A stretch of 64,000 bases of DNA from Anaerolineaceae bacterium UBA5211 (lineage in GTDB: Bacteria > Chloroflexota > Anaerolineae > Anaerolineales > Anaerolineaceae), in contig DHVJ01000015.1 in NCBI GenBank assembly GCA_002412595.1, forward strand, positions 6,091 through 70,090, written 5' to 3'. The stretch's first letter is position 1; each line of letters opens with the position of its first letter. Below, piece by piece: positions 1 to 8,777 of the stretch. The translations under genes were made by a program, and so were the position numbers. The notes beneath the pieces were generated by a model. It was given only the letters and a program-made list of their open reading frames with translations, did no database searches and had not been told where the DNA came from.

Positions 1-428
1 CCATCGGCACCAGCCACGGCGCCTTCAAATTCCAGGGCAGCCAGTCCCTGCACTTTGATGTGCTTGCAGAAATTCAGAAGAACCTGCCCGGTTTCCCGCT
101 GGTCATGCACGGTTCCAGCTCCGTCCCACAGGAAGAAGTCGAACGCATCAACGCGGCCGGCGGCAAACTATTGGGCGCCAAGGGCGTGGACGCTACCCAA
201 TTCCACCAGGCAGCTAAATTGGGCGTAACCAAGATCAACATCGACACCGATGGACGTCTGGTTTGGACGCGCGTCCATCGTGAATATTTCCTTCAGCATC
301 CCGAAGGCTTTGATTTGAGAACTCCCGGAAAGATTTTCATGGCCGAATACGCCAAATTCATTGCACAAAAGAATGATTATCTCGGCAGCTCCGGACATCT
401 GGAAGAAGTGCGCAAATTAGTTGCGTAA
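1..428 (+). CDS. fba: Class II fructose-bisphosphate aldolase, C-terminal part
   Basis: The gene enters from the left edge, with the reading frame starting at base 3. The visible 141 residues are the C-terminal half of a zinc-dependent class II aldolase, which interconverts fructose 1,6-bisphosphate with glyceraldehyde 3-phosphate and dihydroxyacetone phosphate in glycolysis. The sequence shows GTSHG (a zinc-ligand His in the family), LVMHGSSSVP (another zinc-ligand His) and KINIDTD, the phosphate-binding segment. The ending (EVRKLVA) is normal, and a clean terminator follows. A tagatose- or ketose-bisphosphate aldolase of the same family cannot be excluded without the N-terminal half. Confidence 0.9.
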   Translation, partial: IGTSHGAFKFQGSQSLHFDVLAEIQKNLPGFPLVMHGSSSVPQEEVERINAAGGKLLGAKGVDATQFHQAAKLGVTKINIDTDGRLVWTRVHREYFLQHPEGFDLRTPGKIFMAEYAKFIAQKNDYLGSSGHLEEVRKLVA

Positions 429-452
429 ACTCGACTGATAGCTATAGCAATG

Positions 453-488
453 AAGGGATCCGGTTGAAAATAAACGGATCCCTTTAAA
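453..488 (+). terminator. Intrinsic terminator after the aldolase gene
   Basis: Perfect 10-bp inverted repeat (AAGGGATCCG at 453-462 and CGGATCCCTT at 475-484) with a 12-nt loop, 25 bases after the aldolase stop codon. Only a short T run follows, so termination may be moderate. Confidence 0.7.
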
Positions 489-558
489 AAGAAACTGATA
501 TAACGAATATAATAATAGTGGGTAAGTAAAATTAACACCATCAAAAGTAAGGAACAAT

Positions 559-1323
559 ATGGAAGAAAAAAAGAATTATTTAATTGACATGGACGGCGTT
601 TTAGTTCATGGAAAAAAGATTGTCCCGGGAGCCGATACATTTATCGAGTCTCTCAAGAAGAACGATATCAAGTTTTTGGTGCTCACCAACAACTCAATTT
701 ATACGCAAGTTGACCTGGCGCACCGCCTGCAAAACACCGGAATCGACATTGATGCCGATCATATTTTCACTTCGGCATTAGCAACGGCCTATTTCATGAA
801 AGCTCAAATGGATATTGGCTCCGCGTTTGTGATTGGTGAGAGTGGGTTAAATGTGGCTATTCACAATTTAGGCTACATTATGACCGATGAGAACCCTGAC
901 TTTGTGGTGCTTGGCGAAACCTTTGACTACAACTTCCGCCAGGTGACCAAAGCCGTGCGCCTGATCATGGATGGTGCCTCATTTATCGCTACCAACCCAG
1001 ATCCAACCGGTCCCTCCGAAAACGGCGTCACACCCGCCTGCGGCGCTATGGCTGCCTTGATTGAAAAAGCCAGCGGCCGCTCGCCCTTCTTCTGTGGCAA
1101 ACCCAGCCCCTTCATGATGCGCTCCGCGCTGAACTACCTGGGCGTTCACTCCGAAAACACCATGATGGTCGGCGATCGCATGGACACCGATATCATAGCC
1201 GGCATCCAAAGCGGTATGGAAACCACTCTGGTGCTGAGCGGCGTCACTTCCCTCAAACAAATTGAAGAATTCCCCTACCGGCCCGGCCGCGTGGTTAAAT
1301 CGGTTGCTGATTTAATCCTCTAA
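559..1323 (+). CDS. HAD-IIA family hydrolase (NagD-like sugar-phosphate phosphatase)
   Basis: This 254-residue protein carries the four HAD motifs in order: DMDGVLVHG near residue 10 (nucleophile and acid Asp), VLTNNS near 43, GKPSPFMM near 184 (Lys), and MVGDRMDTDI near 205 (magnesium Asp pair). The large cap between motifs II and III and the TNNS motif place it in class IIA with NagD, AraL and 4-nitrophenylphosphatase-like enzymes, which dephosphorylate small sugar phosphates and nucleotides in the cytoplasm. The start is ATG with an AAGGA-type ribosome site 6-8 bases upstream. It stands alone between a terminator and the next gene. The substrate cannot be told from sequence. Confidence 0.88.
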   Translation: MEEKKNYLIDMDGVLVHGKKIVPGADTFIESLKKNDIKFLVLTNNSIYTQVDLAHRLQNTGIDIDADHIFTSALATAYFMKAQMDIGSAFVIGESGLNVAIHNLGYIMTDENPDFVVLGETFDYNFRQVTKAVRLIMDGASFIATNPDPTGPSENGVTPACGAMAALIEKASGRSPFFCGKPSPFMMRSALNYLGVHSENTMMVGDRMDTDIIAGIQSGMETTLVLSGVTSLKQIEEFPYRPGRVVKSVADLIL

Positions 1324-1428
1324 GCAGACAAGGCCTCATATTTCGGCGATCCGCATGTTAACCATGTGGATTTTTGTTTTAAGGATTCATCTTATTTTAT
1401 ATAATCAATCTCATGAGGATTAAGCCAT

Positions 1429-3228
1429 ATGAGTTTCACGATTGAATTTCAGCCGGTCGGCCAGCGCCTGGTGGCGGAAGAGGCGCTAACTGTCATGGCC
1501 GCCGCTCGCCAAATCGGGCTGCAGCTGAGGGCGGACTGCGGCGGCGAGGGCACCTGCGGTAAATGCCGGGTGCGCTTCGTCCACCCCGCGCCGGATCTGC
1601 CCGTCCTGCCCGCGGACAAACGCCACCTTACAACAGACCAACTGGCATCCGGATACCGCCTGGCTTGCAGCGCACTGGTAAACAGCAGCACGCAAATCTT
1701 CATCCCGCCTGAATCCCTGCCCGCCGGGCAGGTGCTGCAAACCGGCAGCAATGCGCGCCAGCTAGCGGTTGACCCGCTCCTGCGGCAATCCACACTTCAA
1801 TTGACGCCTGCCAGCCTGGGTGATCTGCGGTCCGACTTTGAACGCCTGCAAGCGTACACAGGTGACTCGCAGTTAACCGCCGGCATGAATGTGCTGCGTG
1901 AACTACCCGGCCTGCTGCGCCGCAATGATTGGCAGGTCAACCTGGTACTGCGCGGCAGCCGCATTCAGCAGATCACCGCCCAGCCCCTGGCTCCGTTGGC
2001 TGGAATGGCCGTGGACGTAGGCAGCACCAAGCTGGCCTGCTACCTGATCGACCTGGAAAGCGGCCAATCCCTGGCCGTCAAAGGCCTGCCCAACCCGCAA
2101 ATTATATACGGCGAGGACATCATGGCGCGCCTGACTTACGCCCTGAAAGGCAGACAAGAAGCGCAAGAGATGCATAGCTTGCTGATGCAATCCCTGCAGC
2201 AAGCGTTGGCTGACCTATGCGCGCAGAGCGGTATTACTGCCAGCCAGGTTGCGGAAGTTTGTCTGGTGGGCAACACCGCCATGCATCATTTCTGCCTGGA
2301 CCTGCCCATTGACGGGTTGGCTGTCGCACCTTTTGTGCCAGCAGTCTCCAGCGCCCCGCCAACACCCGCGCCTCAAATCGGCCTGAGCGGCATGCCGGGG
2401 ATGCAAGTTTATACTCCGCCAGTCATCGCCGGTTTTGTGGGCTCCGATCACCTGGCTTTCCTGCTGGCATGTGATTTTGGCGAAGACCAGCGTGTACGCT
2501 TAGGCATCGACATCGGCACCAACACAGAAATCGCGCTGCAAAAGGGAGCGCGCATCCTCAGTGTCTCCACTGCGTCCGGCCCGGCTTTCGAAGGTGCGCA
2601 CATCCGCTGCGGTATGCGCGCCGCGCCAGGCGCCATCGAGCATATCCATCTGGATTCCGGCGGACATTTCCTATGTGATGTCATTGGCGCTGGTAAGCCC
2701 ACGGGTATTTGTGGCTCCGGCATTCTGGATGCCGTGGGAGAACTGCGCGCTGCCGGCTTGTTGAACCAGCGCGGCCGTTTGGATAAAAGCCATGCGCTGG
2801 TGGAATTGGACGCGCAGGGCAGGCCGCTGGTAACACTGGCAGCTGGAGACAGTGAGGGCCGTCCGGTCACCCTATCGCAGCAGGACATCGATCAGGTATT
2901 GCTGGCCAAAGGCGCCATCCGTGCCGGTATCGATGTGTTGATGGACGCATTGAAAGTGTGTCCGGAGGATATTGAGGAAGTGCTTATTGCAGGAGCATTT
3001 GGTTCCTACATGCTACCCGCGCAAGCCATTCGCATCGGTATGCTGCCGCAACTTCCCCAGGAACGCATCCACGCTGTGGGCAACGCAGCCGGGCTGGGCG
3101 CGCAGATGATGCTGGTCTCCCAAACTGCCCGCCGTCAGGCAGAAGAGCTGGCCGCCTGCATCGAATATCTGGAATTATCCCTCTACCCCGATTTTGAAAT
3201 GTTCTACGCCAACGGCATTCGCGCCTGA
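1429..3228 (+). CDS. RamA/RACE-like ATP-dependent reductive activator of corrinoid proteins (2Fe-2S plus ASKHA domain)
   Basis: The 599-residue protein begins with a plant-type 2Fe-2S ferredoxin domain (DCGGEGTCGKCRVRF near residues 36-50, with a fourth Cys in RLACSA near 80). It continues into an ASKHA ATPase-like region (DVGSTKLACYLID near 200, LGIDIGTNTEIAL near 360, GSGILDAVGELRAAGLL near 430, IAGAFGSYM near 520). This architecture (DUF4445) is that of RACE proteins such as RamA, which use ATP to reduce inactive Co(II) corrinoid to Co(I) in methyltransferase systems. No corrinoid protein or methyltransferase lies beside it in this window, so the partner is elsewhere. Family assignment is firm; the partner is unknown. 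Confidence 0.85.
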   Translation: MSFTIEFQPVGQRLVAEEALTVMAAARQIGLQLRADCGGEGTCGKCRVRFVHPAPDLPVLPADKRHLTTDQLASGYRLACSALVNSSTQIFIPPESLPAGQVLQTGSNARQLAVDPLLRQSTLQLTPASLGDLRSDFERLQAYTGDSQLTAGMNVLRELPGLLRRNDWQVNLVLRGSRIQQITAQPLAPLAGMAVDVGSTKLACYLIDLESGQSLAVKGLPNPQIIYGEDIMARLTYALKGRQEAQEMHSLLMQSLQQALADLCAQSGITASQVAEVCLVGNTAMHHFCLDLPIDGLAVAPFVPAVSSAPPTPAPQIGLSGMPGMQVYTPPVIAGFVGSDHLAFLLACDFGEDQRVRLGIDIGTNTEIALQKGARILSVSTASGPAFEGAHIRCGMRAAPGAIEHIHLDSGGHFLCDVIGAGKPTGICGSGILDAVGELRAAGLLNQRGRLDKSHALVELDAQGRPLVTLAAGDSEGRPVTLSQQDIDQVLLAKGAIRAGIDVLMDALKVCPEDIEEVLIAGAFGSYMLPAQAIRIGMLPQLPQERIHAVGNAAGLGAQMMLVSQTARRQAEELAACIEYLELSLYPDFEMFYANGIRA

Positions 3229-3300
3229 TTCCCGGTTCCGTTATACGCTGGAGCACTCTCCGTTTATACGCTCACCCCTGGCCCACAATGCTCTTTCTTG

Positions 3301-3410
3301 TGTCATCCTGAGCAAGTGAAATAATCGTTCGCACAATATTCCTCTTAGGGAAGAAGATCTCGACTGGGCTTCAATACAAACCACAGATACACACAGTTGA
3401 ACACGGATCA
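3301..3410. repeat. Decayed dispersed intergenic repeats
   Basis: TGTCATCCTGAGC at 3301-3312 and GAAGATCTCGACT at 3353-3365 look like the two ends of a common bacterial dispersed repeat. A second class follows at 3381-3408 (CCACAGATACACACAG, ACACGGATCA). Similar pieces recur at 45.6-46.0 kb. No gene is visible in 3229-3578. Confidence 0.55.
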
Positions 3411-3468
3411 ATGCTTAAGTTTAGCTATTAACGGACGACATCAGGTGGATTGAAAACAAAGAGCTGAG

Positions 3469-3501
3469 ATTGCTTCACTTGCCTGCGGCAAGTGAAGCAA
3501 T
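3469..3501. repeat. Perfect 15-bp inverted repeat (dispersed repeat relative)
   Basis: ATTGCTTCACTTGCC at 3469-3483 and its exact reverse complement at 3487-3501 flank a 3-nt loop. The flanks (GAGCTGAG before, GACA after) match the repeat copy at 45781-45818, but the centre differs, so this seems to be one member of the same family. Confidence 0.6.
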
Positions 3502-3519
3502 GACAAATTGAATTTATAT

Positions 3520-3557
3520 AAAATAGACCGCTCACTTTCATATATTCAGCGAGCGGT
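3520..3557 (-). terminator. Probable terminator of the nagA-SIS transcript
   Basis: 7-bp stem ACCGCTC/GAGCGGT (3527-3533 and 3551-3557). On the minus strand it is followed by CTATTTTATA. It lies just after the SIS gene stop. Confidence 0.5.
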
Positions 3558-3578
3558 TCTTATAATCCGATATTGTTT

Positions 3579-4325
3579 TTACCAATTGCGAATGCGCGGC
3601 CAATATTTTTCCAATAACTGCTGGTTATATTCCATGCCGCCGTCCAGGTTGCCGTGCATGAAGACGGGCGGTTTTTCCACACCCATTTCGCGCATGGTGA
3701 AAACCACCTGCACCAGCATGGCATGAATCAGATAGGAACCCAGCACCCCGGAAGCCGGTCCCAATGGCATGGAGAAACCTTCCATGTTGACTACACAGTC
3801 GCCAAACACACCCTGATTGTCCAGAATGACATCGGCGTAATCCAGCAGGCGCTTGCCAGAGGAGTGGCGTGAAGATTGCGCCAGGCTGAACTCAGTACAA
3901 GTTCCCACAATTACCTTATGGCCATGCTTCTGGGCTTCGCGTGCCATTTCAATCGGGGCTGCGTTCCGGCCGGAGTTGGAAAGAACCAGGAATACATCCT
4001 GCGGCTGGGCATGGCTCTGCTGGTAGAGGATCTCGCCGATCCCTTCCAAGCGTTCCATATAGGCGCTTTTCCAGGCATTGACCGCGCCGGCCAACGATAA
4101 ATCCAAAATTTGGTTGATGCCTGCCACTGTTCCAGCGCGGAAGAAGATCTCTTCGGTAATGCAGGCCGAATGGCCCGCTCCGTACACATGCAGGAGCCCA
4201 TCGTTGATCAACGCTTCTGCGATGTAGCGGGCACCCTTTTCAATGTTCGGTCCCTGCGTCTCGCGGATTTTCTTTTGCAGCGCTTCGATCTCATCAAAAT
4301 ACTGGTTATACCCTTTTTCCTGCAT
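3579..4325 (-). CDS. SIS-domain sugar isomerase-like protein (UPF0309 type)
   Basis: The 248-residue cytoplasmic protein has one SIS (phosphosugar-binding) domain. Signs are LLHVYGAGHSACITEEIFFRAG near residues 43-65, VFLVLSNSGRNAAPIEMA near 112-129 (the Ser/Thr-rich phosphate loop), and SSRHSSGKRLLDYADVILDN near 152. The HSSGK segment is typical of the UPF0309 group, whose members probably isomerise or handle amino-sugar phosphates. It lies 66 bases downstream of nagA on the same strand, so a role in N-acetylated amino-sugar phosphate metabolism is inferred. A paralogue with the same motifs sits at 9749-10459 in the PTS operon. The exact reaction is unknown. Confidence 0.8.
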   Translation of the reverse strand: MQEKGYNQYFDEIEALQKKIRETQGPNIEKGARYIAEALINDGLLHVYGAGHSACITEEIFFRAGTVAGINQILDLSLAGAVNAWKSAYMERLEGIGEILYQQSHAQPQDVFLVLSNSGRNAAPIEMAREAQKHGHKVIVGTCTEFSLAQSSRHSSGKRLLDYADVILDNQGVFGDCVVNMEGFSMPLGPASGVLGSYLIHAMLVQVVFTMREMGVEKPPVFMHGNLDGGMEYNQQLLEKYWPRIRNW

Positions 4326-4391
4326 GAATTCCTCTCCTAGTATTTATTTTGATGTTTTTTACTGCCTGGATGGCCCGCCAGTTAACTGCTT

Positions 4392-5567
4392 TTATAAATC
4401 ACTGAACAGGACCTGGCCATTCACCATGCTCATGTGCACATTAAAATCTGCGTCCATCAGAATCATGTCGGCTTTGCGGCCGGTGGCAATTACACCCAAT
4501 TCATCCTGCATATGGATCACTTTGGCCGGGTTCAGGGTAGCCATGCGGATCGCGTCCTGTACACTGACATTGGCCAATTGGTGCGCGTTCCGCACACACT
4601 GGTTCAATACGGCTGAGCTGCCGGCCAGCGTGCCGTTCGCCAACGTGGCACGCCCGTCTTTGACCGTGATGGTTTGGCCGATCGAGCTATAAACGCCGTC
4701 CGGCAGACCCGCACCCGGGATGGCATCCGTGATCAGTACTACCCGTTGGGTGCCCAACGCACGCAGCAGCACGCGCATAGCGCCCGCATCCACATGGATA
4801 CCGTCGGCAATCAGTTCACCGGTAATTTCATCGGAAGTGAGCACAGCGCCCACCACACCTGGGGCACGGTGATTGAGGCCGGTTTGGGCATTGTAGGTAT
4901 GTGTCACATGGGTGAAATCGCCCATCAGCGCTGCTCGCGCGGTATCATAATCGGTGTTGGAATGGCCCAGCGCTACAGTCACACCGGCTTTGCGGAATTC
5001 AGCCGCGACTTCCACCGCATTGGGTAATTCCGGTGCCATGGTCATTTGTTTGAGCCATTTACCGCCGATGCGCAGAAAATCGCGTGCTTCCGCCACACTG
5101 GGCGTTCGCAGCCAGGCCGGATTGAAAGCACCTTTGCGCTCCGGATTCAGATACGGTCCTTCAAGATGGATGCCGATAACGTTCGCTCCGGACATACCTT
5201 TCTCTATGAATCCCACATAGGTTTCCATCATCTCGCACAGTTCTTCGTGAGAGGCAGCGGATAGGGTGCAAAGGAAATCGGTTACGCCGAATTTCAGCAC
5301 CCATTTGGCGTACTTTTCCAGGTCCGCTTCCCAATGATCGCCAACACCAAAACCGATTCCATCACCGCCGTGCACATGGATATCCACCAAACCGTGAGAC
5401 AGGCGCAGGTTATCTGCCTGAATAGTTTGAGCTGCGTCCAAAGGCGCTTTAGTGCGTGGTCCAACAAATTCAATCCTGCCCTGATCGTTTACCACCACGC
5501 AATTGTCTTTTAAAACCGCCGTGGGTGTAAAAATCTGGCCAGCATCGATACGAATTAAATTTTTCAT
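4392..5567 (-). CDS. nagA: N-acetylglucosamine-6-phosphate deacetylase
   Basis: The 391-residue amidohydrolase-fold enzyme converts GlcNAc-6-phosphate to glucosamine-6-phosphate and acetate in the cytoplasm. Visible signature segments are DIHVHGGDGIGFG near residue 62, GIHLEGPYLNPERKGAF near 133 (metal-binding Glu), VALGHSNTDY near 198, THTYNAQTGLNHRAPG near 220 (His and substrate contacts) and VLITDAIPGAGLPDG near 273 (catalytic Asp). Length and ending are normal. It heads a two-gene leftward operon with the SIS protein. A clear promoter with a block similar to one at the PTS operon lies 42-74 bases upstream (see 5609-5641). Confidence 0.93.
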   Translation of the reverse strand: MKNLIRIDAGQIFTPTAVLKDNCVVVNDQGRIEFVGPRTKAPLDAAQTIQADNLRLSHGLVDIHVHGGDGIGFGVGDHWEADLEKYAKWVLKFGVTDFLCTLSAASHEELCEMMETYVGFIEKGMSGANVIGIHLEGPYLNPERKGAFNPAWLRTPSVAEARDFLRIGGKWLKQMTMAPELPNAVEVAAEFRKAGVTVALGHSNTDYDTARAALMGDFTHVTHTYNAQTGLNHRAPGVVGAVLTSDEITGELIADGIHVDAGAMRVLLRALGTQRVVLITDAIPGAGLPDGVYSSIGQTITVKDGRATLANGTLAGSSAVLNQCVRNAHQLANVSVQDAIRMATLNPAKVIHMQDELGVIATGRKADMILMDADFNVHMSMVNGQVLFSDL

Positions 5568-5608
5568 AGCAAATTCCTTTTTTATTGAAAGTCCATAAAT
5601 TTTATGGA

Positions 5609-5641
5609 TTGTTGTAATGTAGTAATGTAATTACCATTATA
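5609..5641 (-). promoter_or_regulatory. nagA promoter -10 with candidate operator
   Basis: On the minus strand a consensus TATAAT (5641-5636) runs directly into GGTAATTACATTACTACATT and on to about 5609. The block from ATGG onward matches 20 of 29 positions of the block at 12337-12309 upstream of the PTS operon, in the same position relative to the -10 box. It contains the palindrome GTAATTAC. A repressor binding over the start site is inferred. Confidence 0.5.
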
Positions 5642-5765
5642 ATATAACCCTTATTAAGTAGCATGGGTATTAAATTGGCTCCTGCTAAAGACAAGCAATT
5701 TGACGCGCATGCCATGACCTAATATACTTTAAAAACGTAAAAAAACGAGGTATGGGACAGGAAAA

Positions 5766-6347
5766 ATGGACAAACAGAAAAAACTCAACAAAGCCAAAGC
5801 GCTGGCCAGCCAATTTTTTGACCTCAAACTGATCGATCTGGAAAGAATGACTGAAGACCAAAAATCAGAATGGATGCAGCAGTATAGTGGACTGACCCGT
5901 GAAGAATTCGAAGATGTGCGCCGTCAGGTCATTGAAGCCAAGACCAGCCAGCAAGCTCAGGTTGGTTGGCAAAGCCTGCCGCACGATCTCAGTGTGCTGG
6001 TATTCTGCCTGGTCACAGTTTTCTTCTCTCTAAAAGCAGGGCTGGTAGCCGGAGTGATAGTTTTGGCGCTGTTGGTCAGCATTACACAGGTTTATTTCAA
6101 TGAAGCATTGTACAAGATATTGGGTTATGCCAACTGGCTGACTTATCCGGCGTACATTCTGCTAGCCTTCGCGTTATATCAGCGCGGGTTGATTTGGTGG
6201 CAAATCGCCGGCATTGTCGCGTTGGCCTGGGGCGGCACGTTCCTGTTGGGTGCAATCATGTCCATCCCCATGACACTTTACTTGCAAGCCCGCGCTAAAT
6301 CCAACCAAATAAAATCCGAGCAGAAAAATAAAGCTGGCGGGAAATAA
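5766..6347 (+). CDS. Uncharacterised membrane protein
   Basis: 193 residues. The first ~75 residues are charged and soluble (KKLNKAKALASQFF, then a helical stretch rich in Glu, Asp and Gln). About four hydrophobic segments follow, near 78-95, 96-112, 124-142 and 146-170, and the tail is Lys/Gln-rich. No family is recognised. The ribosome site is GGGACAGG just before the ATG. It is transcribed alone, divergent from nagA and convergent with the HAD phosphatase gene, whose end lies 11 bases away. Function unknown. Confidence 0.7.
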   Translation: MDKQKKLNKAKALASQFFDLKLIDLERMTEDQKSEWMQQYSGLTREEFEDVRRQVIEAKTSQQAQVGWQSLPHDLSVLVFCLVTVFFSLKAGLVAGVIVLALLVSITQVYFNEALYKILGYANWLTYPAYILLAFALYQRGLIWWQIAGIVALAWGGTFLLGAIMSIPMTLYLQARAKSNQIKSEQKNKAGGK

Positions 6348-6358
6348 AGCTCTGTCTG

Positions 6359-7033
6359 CTAATAAAGATTTTCCGGTTTTTTAAAATAGGCCAGGATATC
6401 AAAGAAATCGTTATAACGATATGATGGCAGGTTATGCACCTGGCAATACTCCCACAACGCATCGCGCGCAAAAACAAAGTCAGCTGACTGGCTGGCTTCA
6501 AAATCAGTACGCCCGTCTCCAATCATTACAATGTGATTCCCCTGTGCTTTAAAGGCCTCCACGATATCCCGCTTGCACACACCCGTCTGTCTGGCCTCAG
6601 GATTGTAATAAGGAAACTCAAAGCGAAAACCCTGCGGCTCAAAGAAGATACGATTGGACATCACTCGTATATCAACCACCCCCACCCTGCTTAAAACGTA
6701 GCGAATAGCCCATTCGAGGCCATCGCTGACGATGATTAATTCAAGCTGATTATCGCGGCAAAAATTATAGAATTCTTTAAAACCGGCCACCACGTCAACA
6801 GTTGCCAAAGCTCGTTCCATTTCCTGCTGCGAGGCTTGAATGAACTGGAACGAGCTTTCAATTTCTTCTTTCGTACCAATCGACCCATCAGCCCATTGTT
6901 CTGAATACTTCAACCCGCATGACGCAAATTCTTCATACAGGAAATCACACAGGCATTGGCGTGTGATCGTACCGTCGAAATCACACAGAATTGTTGGATG
7001 GTCGTGTTTCTCCATTGCCCGCAAGTATATCAA
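6359..7033 (-). CDS. MtnX-like HAD-IB phosphatase
   Basis: This 224-residue phosphoserine phosphatase-like HAD protein has ILCDFDGTITRQ near residue 16 (nucleophile Asp), IIVSDGLEWAI near 100 (motif II Ser), CKRDIVEAF near 153 (motif III Lys) and IVMIGDGRTDFEASQSADFVFAR near 167 (motif IV). The MtnX branch includes the methionine-salvage enolase-phosphate phosphatase, but no other salvage genes are present. As the last gene of the PTS operon it may dephosphorylate a sugar phosphate. The true start may be the ATG at 7015, which removes six residues. It begins 3 bases after the upstream gene ends. Confidence 0.8.
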   Translation of the reverse strand: MIYLRAMEKHDHPTILCDFDGTITRQCLCDFLYEEFASCGLKYSEQWADGSIGTKEEIESSFQFIQASQQEMERALATVDVVAGFKEFYNFCRDNQLELIIVSDGLEWAIRYVLSRVGVVDIRVMSNRIFFEPQGFRFEFPYYNPEARQTGVCKRDIVEAFKAQGNHIVMIGDGRTDFEASQSADFVFARDALWEYCQVHNLPSYRYNDFFDILAYFKKPENLY

Positions 7034-7036
7034 AGA

Positions 7037-7453
7037 TTATTTATGAGATAATCTTTTAGCCCAGGCGTCGATACTCTTCTCATCTACGGCATTCTGCTCC
7101 CACTCCGGATCATCTTTCACTTCCTCCGCCATTTTATTGATGACTTTGGCGGGATATTTTTCCACCCACAAGACCCATTTTGGTTTCATCCATTTCGGCT
7201 TACGGAGACTGAAAAACAGAATACTCACAATCAACAGCCCGAAGAGCACATAATAAATCGTCAAAGACTCAGGGCGGCTGCCAGAGATTTCCTCATAATA
7301 GGAATAAAGAACAAATAATAGCCCCATAGGAAGATATCCATAAATTCCACCCTTACTGGCAAAATACATTTTCTTAAAATACCCAAAGCGGATGGCGACG
7401 CCGAATAAAGCAAAGAAAATGCCCAACATTCGGATTATCCAGATTTCATTCAT
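7037..7453 (-). CDS. Uncharacterised small membrane protein
   Basis: 138 residues with hydrophobic segments near 5-24, 37-52 and 66-82. A basic, Trp-rich stretch (RKPKWMKPKWVLWVEKYP) and an acidic soluble tail follow. Its ATG overlaps the TAA of the upstream ceramidase-like gene by one base (TAATG), so translation is probably coupled. No family recognised. Its place inside the operon suggests a role linked to the ceramidase-like hydrolase or to sugar uptake, which is only inference. Confidence 0.65.
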   Translation of the reverse strand: MNEIWIIRMLGIFFALFGVAIRFGYFKKMYFASKGGIYGYLPMGLLFVLYSYYEEISGSRPESLTIYYVLFGLLIVSILFFSLRKPKWMKPKWVLWVEKYPAKVINKMAEEVKDDPEWEQNAVDEKSIDAWAKRLSHK

Positions 7454-8727
7454 TATTTTTCCTTGATCAACTTTATGGCGAGTTCTTTAATATTCAATGC
7501 AGCCTGGGAAGAGAATGGGCTAACCAAATCCTCATAGGTGCCTGGTAATCCGGGTGCGGATTCGGGAAAATAACCTTTGTAATCATTGGCATACCCCACC
7601 AGGATAACCTGTGAAGGTTGGATGCGTTGTTTGATATCCAGGAAAGTTTTTGAAAAAGGTTCTCCCGGCACAGTAATCACATGCAGTGGACCAACCTGGA
7701 TGCTCTGCAGTTCGGATTGTAATTTTTCCTTACCTTGAAAATATTTGATCTGCAATAAAAGGACCTGGATACCCTCAATTTTGGTCACGATTTTACGCAG
7801 CTCACCCACAGGTGCGTTCTCTGCTTGCATACGGCTCAACACATCTTTAGCCTCCTCCAAAAGCCTTTGCGATTCTGCTACAGTCGGAAAAGTTTTCAAA
7901 GGCAAGTCGATAGATTCCACCCGGGCATTAAGCTCCTGCGGATCAAATTTTTCTGTCGTATTCATAGCCTGCAGCACAGCCGCACCCATAATTTGTCCGA
8001 GGCGTGTTACTTCTGCAAAAGTCGCGCTGCGGCGGGTGAAACGCGTGCTGATATCCCCGGCCGCGCTGTTTGTGAACATGAAGACCGCTTGCGGATAAAC
8101 CCCCTTCAACATAGCCCTGGCCGCGCCGGGATAATCCGCGCTGATCTGTAAATTATCCGCCCCCATCACGGTTGGGTGGCAGCCATAGTTGAACAACACC
8201 GCCAGCGGTTCCCCGGAAGCGTCGTCCAGTCGCAAAACAGAAACCTGCTGATCTGCCGAGCCTTTCTGCGGATCGTTGCGGTTTAGACCCAATCCGTCAA
8301 TTACGCTGCGGCCCAACGAAATTTGAGCCGGCTGCAATTTACTGGCTGCCCAGGCGCACCCACCGGCAACTTTCTGGCAGGTAATTTCCTGTAAAGCCTC
8401 GTATTTGGTTTCCTGCAGAATCAGATCATCCAGGTTGAAGCCCTGTGGACCTGAATGAGTATGCGAACAGGCTATCAGGATGTGATCTGCTTCCACCCCC
8501 GTTTTCTCTTGAATGGCCGCGCGCAATTTTTTGGAGAATTGGGCCTGGACAGCCAGCAAATCCATGCTGATGAAAATAACCCTGGCAGCGTCCAATTCCA
8601 ATAATAGAATTTGTGCTTTTAATGGATCATGGATGCCTTTACTGGCTTCCAAGCGAGCAGCATAACCCGCCATTTTCACCCCAACCGGGGGAGTAATGTC
8701 AACTTCAATTGCGGCAGCGTTTAACAT
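7453..8727 (-). CDS. Neutral/alkaline non-lysosomal ceramidase-like hydrolase
   Basis: The 424-residue protein matches the N-terminal domain of neutral ceramidases: EVDITPPVGVKMAGYA at residues 8-23, VIFISMDLLAVQ near 50, LIACSHTHSGPQGF near 84-97 (zinc-binding His cluster and the Ser-Gly-Pro substrate motif), and LFNYGCHPTVMG near 180. It is shorter than true ceramidases, lacks their C-terminal domain and has no signal peptide. It is therefore more like the cytoplasmic family members often found near carbohydrate genes. It probably cleaves an amide or ester in a small glycan derivative rather than a lipid. That is inferred from the PTS and SIS neighbours. Confidence 0.8.
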   Translation of the reverse strand: MLNAAAIEVDITPPVGVKMAGYAARLEASKGIHDPLKAQILLLELDAARVIFISMDLLAVQAQFSKKLRAAIQEKTGVEADHILIACSHTHSGPQGFNLDDLILQETKYEALQEITCQKVAGGCAWAASKLQPAQISLGRSVIDGLGLNRNDPQKGSADQQVSVLRLDDASGEPLAVLFNYGCHPTVMGADNLQISADYPGAARAMLKGVYPQAVFMFTNSAAGDISTRFTRRSATFAEVTRLGQIMGAAVLQAMNTTEKFDPQELNARVESIDLPLKTFPTVAESQRLLEEAKDVLSRMQAENAPVGELRKIVTKIEGIQVLLLQIKYFQGKEKLQSELQSIQVGPLHVITVPGEPFSKTFLDIKQRIQPSQVILVGYANDYKGYFPESAPGLPGTYEDLVSPFSSQAALNIKELAIKLIKEK

Positions 8728-8777
8728 GAATCAGGCACTCCTCTCCTCCATCGAAACCTCATTCTAAACGAGGATTA

